Assembly (NCBI GenBank): GCA_951802425.1
Contig: OX637806.1
Span: forward strand, 248,001 to 312,000
Length of the DNA: 64,000 nucleotides
Reading direction: 5' to 3'
From: Clavaria fumosa
Lineage: Eukaryota > Basidiomycota > Agaricomycetes > Agaricales > Clavariaceae
Part shown: positions 56,431 to 64,000 of the stretch, piece after piece
How the letters are laid out: each line of letters begins with the position of its first letter
Numbering within the stretch: position 1 is the first letter of the stretch
Program-made: the position numbers and the translations under genes
Notes under the pieces: model-generated
What the model was told of the DNA's origin: nothing
Seen by the model: only the letters and a program-made list of their open reading frames with translations
Databases searched by the model: none

Positions 56431-56869
56431 CCTTAATTCCAAAATCACCCATCACCTGTTTTTTGGGTGAAAGTCATAAATCATCTAACCAGATGGTGAT
56501 ATCAACCTGCTATTGGGTCCATAGTGTATGTAGAGGTACTAATGCCATTGGTAGTTATTATTAGCTATCACATGACTGCAGTAGTATATAAGTAGCTCAC
56601 CAGATGTAGTAGATACCCATCTGGTTATCCAGTTTTGTGCCCCAGTTCACCACTACCGCTACTGACTCAACTTCGCTCATCATCACCTCACTGATCAGCA
56701 CACTGACAACCAGATTCTATTAACATAACCAGATACCAACCTGTGCACCTCCTTGATAATGTCTTCGTCCCCATCGACCGACACAACCTGAAGCCAGCCA
56801 CAAGAACTGGACAACCTACTTTCCACACGCCCGACCAGCACCCCCTCTGCTATCATCGTCTGGGTTATT

Positions 56870-57451
56870 TTGCTGATCACCACATGGCATGCATCAGTAA
56901 ACTCTTTGTTCACATCAATCCTCGAGTGCCTTGCTCATCTTGAGCAGTGTATGGACGACACTAACGCCCTACTTGATGAACTCGATACCAACATGTCCGA
57001 CACCTGCACTCGCCTTGTTGATGTCGAGACCACCGTCGCCGCTGCCTGTGCCAGCATCACTGCTCCCTCCACAGGTCGAGCAACCCGAGGCACCTCCACC
57101 ACACCTGGCCGCTATACCAAGTGTGACAAGTGTCATGCTCATGGTCATACAGCACCTGATTGCCGCACCACCGATCCCTCTGCCGTCCGATGCCACATTG
57201 TGCAGAACAAGAAGCGACGGGCTCAGCGCCCCTTCGAGGCGCCTCCCCCTGCCGCCCCTTACTTCCTGCCACCGCTTGGACCAACACCCTACTACTATCC
57301 GCCGCCGCCACTCTATGCTGCCTCCACGACTATCACCGCTGAGGCCTCTGAATTGTGCCGCCAGATTGCGCAATCCGCCGCCGTGCTCGCATGCCTGCTG
57401 TCGCCACCACTCCCGCCTGAAGCCTTATCGATGGATTCGATTACAGGGGAG
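56870..57451 (+). CDS. gag: Gag-like protein of element I, about 210 aa
   Basis: The frame opens at 56870 and runs through the right LTR edge to 57511. A coiled-coil-like segment (MDDTNALLDELDTNMSDTC) is followed by a Ser/Thr-rich linker and a CX2CX4HX4C zinc knuckle (CDKCHAHGHTAPDC, about 57120-57165), a basic KKRR stretch and a Pro/Tyr-rich region. No enzyme domain is present. The true start may lie upstream in another frame (56743) joined by splicing, which cannot be decided here. It is a nucleic-acid-binding structural protein by analogy. Confidence 0.6.
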
Positions 57452-57771
57452 TGTTGGAATTGGGTTTTCTCACCCATCAATCAGATAAGCATCTTACTCT
57501 ATTCTCTTTAGTCATCGGACCGGGCCCCTTAGTAAGAACATCATGTGATTATGTAGAGGTACTAATGCCATTGGTAGTTATTATTAGCTATCACATGACT
57601 GCAGTAGTATATAAGTAGCTCACCAGATGTAGTAGATACCCATCTGGTTATCCAGTTTTGTGCCCCAGTTCACCACTACCACTACCAACTCGACTTTGCT
57701 CATCATCACCGTCGTCATCCCTCAATAGGATCCTCACCGATCAGCACACTGACAACCAGATTCTATTAACA
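57452..57771 (+). repeat. 3' LTR of element I
   Basis: It is intact at 320 bp and provides the empty-site sequence for the CACTA insertion in its sister LTR. It contains a TATATAAG box near 57610. Confidence 0.92.
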
Positions 57772-57793
57772 AGGACGCAGTGGAATTTGCCAG

Positions 57794-58404
57794 ATGCATG
57801 AGGACCAGAAGTTGACGAAATATACCATTTCATTCAACAGATTCGCATCCATTGTCCATTGGGATGAGTACGCGTTGCAGTGGCAGTTCTACAAGGGACT
57901 TGCCAGCCGCATCAAGGATGAACTGGCCCACATTAACTCCGCAGACTCCACAAGCAAGCCAGCACGATCGATGGCCATTATTGGGCTCAGCAGCAGGAGA
58001 TCTCTAGGGACTCCGCAAAGGCTCCGACACCTAACAACACCAATAAAAAGGAGACTTCGGATAGTTCCAAGTCCCCCAACCCTTCTGGTGCTAATACTAA
58101 GTCTGAGAAACCATCGGATAAGTGTCTGGTGAACTCTGGTCTGACTTCTGGGAACTCCATTCCAAAGGCCGCTGAGGGCTCCAGTGGCTCCGGTAGCTCC
58201 AGTGATACTAAGAAGGCTCATCTGGGTCAAGATGGAAAACTGACTCTGGAGGAGTGCCAATGGCGCTTCAATAATAATCTGTGCCTCTTCTGTGGAATAG
58301 CAGGACACAAGGCCAATGAGTGTCATAAGTGGACCTCACGGGCCAGTGCCAGCGCTGCACGAATCACCTCCAACGGAGATGACTCCATGCCAAAAAAAGA
58401 TTAA
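57794..58404 (+). pseudogene. gag: Ty3/gypsy gag, element G (5'-truncated, frameshifted)
   Basis: The first block reads MHEDQKLTKYTISFNRFASIVHW...FYKGLASRIKDELA (C-terminal half of the gag domain). Near 57965 the frame shifts by one base. The second frame (to 58404) has a Ser/Thr/Lys-rich linker and a CX2CX4HX4C knuckle (CLFCGIAGHKANEC, about 58290-58325). The N-terminal gag half is absent at the junction with the hAT remnant. Confidence 0.85.
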
Positions 58405-58534
58405 GCAGCTCAGAGAGCACAGTATGACTCTCCAGCTGCTCTGACTCCGATCGTACTAAACCTATACTCAATACCCTTTCCTTTCATCGTTCTCTCTCTC
58501 TTCTTGCCTCCTCTCCTTCTATTCCTTCTCCGTT

Positions 58535-61500
58535 CAAAGCAATGATAGACTCTGGCGCTGAACTTTGTTTCATTGATGCCAAATTTTCCTCTTGCCTCCA
58601 TCTTCCAAAAACTCCGGTGACCCCCTGGGAGGTCGTTTTTATTAACCGGACCACCTCCATATGGGTTACCGAAGCAGTCTGGCTCTCCATTCAGCTCTCC
58701 ACCATGGATCCGACTGATGTCTTGTGTGTAGTTACCAACCTTGATCCCTCTAGTGATGTGATCTTGGGAATGAATTGGCTGTTCCAAAACAACCTGCTGG
58801 TTGACTGGACTACTGGCCAGATAAAGCCCAGACCATCTACTAATGAGGAAAAAACTCCGAAATCTGATCTGGAGGGTGCACCGGCCAGCACTCTCCATTC
58901 TGTCCCTCTGTCTGTCTCTGCTCTGTGCACTCCGGTTCAAATGTTGTCTGCAGCAACTCTGAACCAAGCCCAGACTCTGTCTCCATCTCTGCTTCTGTCT
59001 CCATCTTTGACTCCATCTCTGACCATTCCGTCTACTCTGTCTCTCCAGGAGGCACCTAAGATTTCTTTTGTGAATGCTGCTGCATTTGTCATGGCTTGTG
59101 GACTTCACGGGTCCCAAGTCTTTGGCATGATGTTGTTGAGCGAATCTGCATGCATGGCCTCTGCTTTGTTCAATGTCCCTGACACCACCCCCAGGATCTC
59201 CTCTCCATTCCAGAGGAGTACAGGGACTTTCCGGATGTCTTCAGTAAAAAGAAGGCAGACACCCTTGCTCCACATCGTCCATATGACCTAAAAATCAACC
59301 TGCTGGAGGGCGAATCCCCTCCACCAGGTGCGGTCTACTCCCTGTCACAGTCCGAACTCAGCAAACTCCACAAGTTTCTGGACAAGCATCTTCACATTGG
59401 ATTTATCTGTCCAAGCCGTTCTCTGCATGGAGCACCTGTGCTTTTCGTATGAAAAAAGAACAGAATGCTCTGACTTTGTGTCGATTTCCGTGGTCTCAAT
59501 AAAGTGACCAAAAAAGACTGTTATCTGCTTCTGCTGACTAAAGATCTTCTTGATGTTCCAGGAAAAGCCTGAATTTATACAAAACTCAACCTCTGACATG
59601 CATATCACCTGGTCCATATCGCTGAGGGTGACGAATGGAAGACTGCATTCCGCACCTGATACGGATCCTTTGAATGGTGTGTGATGCCCTTTGGGCTCAC
59701 CAATGCACCTGCCACTTTCCAGCACTTCATGAACAATATATTCTCCAACCTCCTCGACACGTTCATGGTCATCTATCTCGACAACATCCTCATTTACTCT
59801 GAGGACCTGAATCAACATGTTGAGCATGTCCGAGAGGTACTCCGAAGGCTCTGGAAGAATGATCTCTTCCTGAACCTGGCTAAGTGTGAATTTCATGCTG
59901 AAACTGTGGAGTATCTCAGATTTGTTTTATCTCCAGCCAGACTTTCTATGGATACAGCCAAAGTTAAGGCTATACAGGATTGGCCTACTCTGCAGAAGGT
60001 CAAAGATGTACAGTCCTTCCTCGGGTTCACCAATTTCTATCACTGCTTTGTCCATGGATACTCCGACATCATTGCCCCAATGACCAGCCTCACACAAAAG
60101 AATATCCTGTGGCTTTGGTCCAATGACTGCCAGTCTGCCTTCAACTCTCTAAAAACAGCATTCTCCACTGCTCTGATCCTCTCGCACTTCATCCCAGGAG
60201 CTCTGCTTATAGTTGAAATGGACACCTCGGACTACACTGTCGCCACGATACTCTCTACAGTCGCCTCCGACAGTGATGTCCATCCTATTGCCTTTCATTC
60301 CCGAACCCTAGGCATCTCCGAACTGAACTATGACACCCATGATAAGGAACTCCTTGCTATATTTGAGGTGTTTACTGCCTGGAGGCATTATCTCAAAGGT
60401 TGTGAAACTCCGGTCAACATAGTTACCAACCATAAGAACCTCGAGTACTTCTCCATGGTCTGCCTGCTCACCCGGCATCAAGCCAGGTGGTCAGAGTTCC
60501 TCTCCCAGTTCAACTTCATGATTTGATTCTGCCCCGGTCGCCTCAGAATGAAACCCGATGCATTGACTAGATGTTGGGACATCTATCCCAAAGAGGGGGA
60601 TAGTGACTATGCCCGCGTCAATCCGCAAAACCTCTGGCCAATGTTCACCAGCAGACAGTTGATCTTGTCACTCTGAGCCTCATTGCTTTATGTACCCACA
60701 CTCCGTGCATCGTTTGTGATTGACGATAACCAACTCCACGAGGATATCTGGTCTGGACTCTTGCTGGATCCTGTGATCGTCCTGATCCTAGAAGACCTCC
60801 GCTCGAACTCTGCAGACCCTAAGTGGTCCATGGATGACGACGGACTTCTCTGCGAGTGCAGACGGATTTATGGACCAGACGTCAATGACCTCTGACTCCG
60901 TGTTTTACATGCGAGACATGATCACCTGCTTGCCAGACATTTTGGTCAGACCAAGACTACGGCCTTGGTCTTCAGGGATTATACCTGGCCGAAACTCCAA
61001 GGATTTGTGTCGGACTTTTGCAAATCTTGCACGACTTGTGGTAGGGCAAAAGCCCCTCGGCATAAGCCATATGGAATGCTCAAGCAGCTACCCATACCCA
61101 AGAAACCGTGGAATTCCATTTCAATGGATTTCATTGAGCAACTCCCTGAGAGCTCCGGTTTTACCACAATTCTAGTGGTTGTTGATAGGTTTACGAAGCA
61201 AGGGGTTTTCATCCCGACAACCAATGAAGTGAACTCCGTGGAGTTGGCTCGTCTGTTTGTACTCCACATCTTTTCGAAACACGGAGTTCTGTTGCACATC
61301 ACCTCCAACCATGGCTCCGAGTTCATCTCTTGTTTTTTCCGCTCATTGGGCAAGGTCCTTGACATGACCTTGCACTTCACCTCCAGATACCATCTGGAGG
61401 GTGACAGACAGATGGAGCAAACAAATCAGATGTTGGAACAGTACCTCCATTGTTACTGCAATTACCAGCAGGACAACTGGTCCGAACTACTACCCCTAGC

Positions 61501-62203
61501 AGAGTTTGCCTACAACAATGCTCTGAGCACCACTACTGGGGTCTCTCCATTCTTTGCAAACAAGGGCTATCACCCAAATATACCAGTGTACCCAGAACAT
61601 GAAGTAACCTCAGTTCATGCCTGAATACTCACTGTGGACTTGGATCAACTGCACCAAGAACTCCATAACCAAATTGCTGAAGCACAACATTGCTATCAGG
61701 GCCTGGCAGACACCCATCGGACTCCAGCACCAGAGTTTAAGGTTGGAAACCAAGTATACATCAAGGCGAAGTACTTCCGTATGACCAGACCCTCCCCAAA
61801 ACTAGCTGAGAAGTTCCTTGGACCCTTCGAGATCATCGGAGAGGCTGGCTCGCATGCCTTCATACTCCGACTCCCTGAGGCCATGTGAGTGGTCCACCCC
61901 ATCTTCCACATTTCCATGCTGGAACCCATAACTCCGAACACAATTCCGAATTGTATAGTCCCTCTGCCTCCTCTGGTAGAGATCGACGGAGACCTTGAGC
62001 ACAAAATCTCTGAAGTGCTTGACTCCAAGATCAACAAATGCCGCAGCTGCAAACTCCTATATTTGGTGCAGTGGACTGGATATGAAGGGACTGAGGAGGA
62101 AATGTCTTGGTTACCAGCTACAGAACTCGTACACACCTCCGAGGCTGTTTTGGACTTCCATCATGCTTATCTGAACAAGCCTGGACCTCTCAATTCCCTT
62201 TAG
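58535..62203 (+). pseudogene. pol: Ty3/gypsy chromovirus pol, element G
   Basis: Order: protease (AMIDSGAELCFID, 58541), linker, RT (about 59190-59950; MPFGLTNAPATFQ, active site YLDN at about 59780), RNase H (VEMDTSDYTVATIL, HDKELLAIFEVFTAW), integrase H2C2 and core (SMDFIEQLPES, TSNHGSEF in place of TSDRG, GDRQMEQTNQM in place of DGQTERVNQ) and chromodomain (EISEVLDSK...YLVQWTGYEG), ending at 62203. Many in-frame stops are TGA at expected CGA codons, for example at about 59570, 59595, 59658, 60525, 60675, 60894, 61622 and 61886. At least one frameshift lies near 59280. The second integrase Asp position reads N (SNHG), so the integrase is also dead. Confidence 0.93.
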
Positions 62204-62329
62204 ACCTTACTCCACTTACTCCGATACCCCAATTTTATTTCCTTTCTATTCTACATACATTCCTCTTCTATATAACTCTGTTCCCTCCAAAAAAAATAAA
62301 TAGAATTCTTAGGTATATCCGTCTCTTTT

Positions 62330-62600
62330 TCCTTGTCCCCTTACTCTGTCTTCTCTGAAATTCCAAATACAATATTCCTTACTCTGTTTTCTCTGAAACT
62401 CCGAAAGAGCTATTCTCTCTTCTCTCTATTCCTTACTCTGTTTTCTCTGAAACTCCGAAAAAACAATTCTCTCTTCTCTCCATTCCTTTACTCCATTTTC
62501 TCTGAAACTCCGAAAAAACAATTCTCTCTCCTCTGTTTCCTTATTCCGCTTTCTCCAAAACTCCGAAAACAAAATTCTTACCTTCTTCTCTGAAAAAAAA
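62330..62600 (+). repeat. ~60-bp tandem repeat between pol and the antisense gene of G
   Basis: About five units of the type TTACTCTGTTTTCTCTGAAA + CTCCGAAAAAACAATTCTCT. Every unit carries CTCCGAAA or its TG-decayed form. It lies in the convergent gap between pol and the antisense gene. Confidence 0.8.
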
Positions 62601-62768
62601 CTCTGAATCTCTTTCTTCATTTTCTTTTCCTCTCTGTCTTGCCTTACTTATTTTTCCTTTCACTCTGCTTACTTTCACTCAAATTCAAAGATAAAAAAAC
62701 AATAAATTTATATATATATAAAAAAAGAAAAACAATAAATAGATATGTAGATTTATTTTATTATTATT

Positions 62769-63634
62769 TTAGGTGGAGGGGGGCAAGCTGGGCGATGCCT
62801 GCAAAATTCCTTTGGGCTTCTCCAGCCCAGACTCCGCTACCACTTCCCCTGCCTCTGCCTCTGCCTCTGCCTCCATCTCCATCTTCTCTGCCTCCTTCTC
62901 CTTCCCCTTGCCCTTCTCCATTTCCACCACCTCCACCACCAATTCTCCATCTCCCCCTTCTCTGCTTCTCCCTCCTTCTCCTTCCTCTCCGCCTCTGCCT
63001 TCTCCACCATCTCCATCCTCCTCCCCCACTTCTCCAAAACTCCTCAGAGGATCCTCCGATCCTCTGCCACCGCCTTCCACTCCACTGTCACCTCCTTCCT
63101 CCACTCCTCAAGGGCAAACACCCCCCGCACCACATTCACAAAGTGTTCCTCCGCCAACCCCTCCCACGGCATCTGCATCACCGCCCGCTCCTCCTCCTCC
63201 TCCTCCTCCTCCTCCGTGGACCGCTTGGTCCGCGTTGCCTTTGCCCGCTTCTGCTCCAGCCCCTCCGCTTCTCCGCCCCCGCACCTCTGCTTCTCTCCCG
63301 CACAGGCGTTGCAGGCCGTGCCCCACCCCCCACTTGGCCACACACAGGCCACCCCCAACCTCCGACATCGTGTGCACTCCGCATGATCCACCTCCACCTC
63401 TGGCGTCGGGGACTGTTTCCGCCCCATGCCTTGCTCCCGCGCCACCTCCGCCGCCCGCTGCTTGGCCTCCACCGCCCTCGCCCTCTCCAGCTCCTCCTGC
63501 CGCACCTTATCCACTACCTCCTCCTCCCGCCTCCATCGCTCCTCTTCCTCCCTCGCCTTCTTCTCCCTCAACACATTGATTTTCTTCGTGAGGGCCGCAA
63601 TCTCGGGGTCCTTGTCCTCTGCGCAAGGCTGCAT
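62769..63634 (-). pseudogene. Antisense Zn2Cys6-like gene of gypsy element G
   Basis: The first frame (63634-63044, 196 codons) has a charged coiled coil (IAALTKKINVLREKKAREEEERWRR), then the cysteine cluster CTRCRRLGVAC...CNACAGEKQRC at residues 87-118 (CX2CX6CX10CX2CX6C), then a basic stretch (KRAKATRTKRS), an E-run and a helical segment. The second frame (63104-62769) carries a Glu/Gly/Lys-rich tail ending SLPPST. The two frames overlap, so a splice or a frameshift joins them; I cannot tell which. An upstream exon may exist (MSNNQLTPRAG near 63715). The gene lies opposite to pol and points away from the 3' LTR, as in families A/B and C/D. DNA binding is inferred. Confidence 0.68.
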
Positions 63635-63935
63635 GGGGATGGCGATGACGGGTCATGGGTGGGGTCAAGAGGGGCGGCTGGAACCTGCTCTGGGCGTCAA
63701 CTGGTTGTTGGACATGAAGTTGTTAAAAGAAAAAAAAAATGCCTGTGTTAGGGGCAAGTGATGATGGTGACAGGTGAAGGAAAAGAAAAAAGTGGAGTAC
63801 ACCGCACACATTGTTTTAACCCCCCAAAAAAATTTCGGACTCCAATTGAATGCACTGTGAAACTCCAGTGCTAACTTGTTATGGACAACACATGTTCATG
63901 CAGAGTTTAGCCACAGGGTCTCAGGGGTTCAACCT

Positions 63936-63948
63936 AAGAGGGGGATAC
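63936..63948 (+). other. Polypurine tract of element G
   Basis: AAGAGGGGGATAC directly before the LTR start TGTTATGACC, on the gag-pol strand. Confidence 0.8.
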
Positions 63949-64000
63949 TGTTATGACCCCATCCGATCACATAAGCACGATCCCCACTCTGGACTCCGGA
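63949..64000 (+). repeat. Start of the 3' LTR of element G
   Basis: TGTTATGACCCCATCCGATC..., cut by the window end. Its first 30 bases recur inverted at 11847-11876 with one change, which identifies an older LTR of this family about 52 kb away. Confidence 0.85.

Larger units (their letters stand above)
55193..56526. mobile_element. Non-autonomous CACTA transposon
   Basis: The ends are CACTACAAG...CCATAGTG, with a 3-bp target duplication TAT at 55190-55192 and 56527-56529. The intact right LTR of element I shows the empty site (GTGATTATGTAGAGG). Subterminal GGTGAAAATCACC-type palindromes recur in the first 450 bp and near the right end, as in CACTA elements. The interior holds the minisatellite at 55870-56430 and a tRNA-like stretch. 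It has no transposase; 1334 bp. Confidence 0.88.
55093..57771 (+). mobile_element. Gag-only LTR retroelement (element I)
   Basis: The LTRs are 55093-56725 (split by a CACTA element; about 299 bp without it) and 57452-57771 (320 bp), TGTTGGAATTG...TCTATTAACA. The 5-bp target duplication AGGAC stands at 55088-55092 and 57772-57776. A polypurine tract AGGGGAG precedes the right LTR. The interior (56726-57451, 726 bp) encodes only a gag-like protein. It inserted into the hAT transposase gene. Confidence 0.92.
57777..64000 (+). mobile_element. Ty3/gypsy chromovirus G, 5'-truncated, with antisense gene
   Basis: Plus-strand gag (57794-58404), protease, RT, RNase H, integrase and chromodomain (58535-62203), a tandem-repeat spacer (62330-62600), a minus-strand Zn2Cys6-like gene (63634-62769), polypurine tract and the start of the 3' LTR at 63949. 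The 5' LTR and gag N-terminus are missing; the left edge joins truncated hAT sequence near 57790. Architecture equals that of families A/B and C/D. Confidence 0.92.

Noticed and set aside
62639..63751. Plus-strand Pro/Leu-rich frames of 268 and 370 codons
   Set aside because: Shadow of the minus-strand Glu/Arg-rich Zn2Cys6-like gene; composition is the complement of GAG/CGG codons.

Overview
The window looks like a transposon graveyard from a filamentous fungus, most likely a basidiomycete of the Agaricomycetes. The reasons are the types of Ty3/gypsy polyproteins, short introns of about 48-57 nt with GT...AG ends, a BED-finger hAT transposase, a Harbinger-type transposase remnant and strong CpG decay. 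I found no housekeeping gene, rRNA or convincing tRNA. Nearly every recognisable coding stretch belongs to a mobile element, and most are broken.

Layout. 1-8666: Ty3/gypsy copy A (minus strand, left end outside the window). 8667-15300: LTR fragments, including a palindrome of two inverted LTR pieces (8920-10430), the 3' end of a chromodomain gypsy element (10431-11123) and two diverged LTR-like repeats. 15346-16392: a Tc1/mariner-type fold-back MITE and a hAT-type MITE. 17150-18680: a 33-bp minisatellite. 20241-23465: a gag-only LTR element. 23900-29547: remnants of a possible P-loop protein, a Harbinger transposase and a chromodomain gypsy element. 30290-53280: a nest built on gypsy family C. 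Its antisense gene is interrupted by complete element B (32768-42569, 4-bp target duplication), its pol by a solo LTR (46066-47532, 5-bp duplication), and a second truncated copy D follows. 53281-57790: a degenerate hAT transposase split by a gag-only LTR element (55093-57771), whose left LTR is itself split by a non-autonomous CACTA element (55193-56526). 57790-64000: 5'-truncated plus-strand gypsy element G with the start of its 3' LTR.

Main discovery. Three unrelated Ty3/gypsy families (A/B, C/D and G) share the same extra gene in the same place. It is an intron-containing gene on the strand opposite to gag-pol, lying between the end of pol and the polypurine tract/3' LTR. In all three it encodes coiled-coil or charged segments plus a cysteine cluster with GAL4-type Zn2Cys6 spacing (CX2CX6CX7-10CX2CX6C). 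Each family is also rich in its own CpG-containing short motif: TCGGA/TCCG in A/B, TCGCGA in C/D, CTCCG in G. In A/B, six TCGG units sit at 10-11 bp spacing in the LTR, upstream of the antisense gene. I propose (inference) that these are element-encoded, family-specific DNA-binding proteins that regulate or protect their own family, comparable in logic to the VANC anti-silencing proteins of plant VANDAL transposons.

Decay. Nearly every premature stop that can be placed by comparison is a TGA at an expected CGA arginine codon, and the 13-30 kb block is almost without CG dinucleotides. This is what deamination of methylated CpG (or a CpG-directed RIP-like process) would leave. The two gag-only elements keep open gag frames while the autonomous polyproteins are dead.
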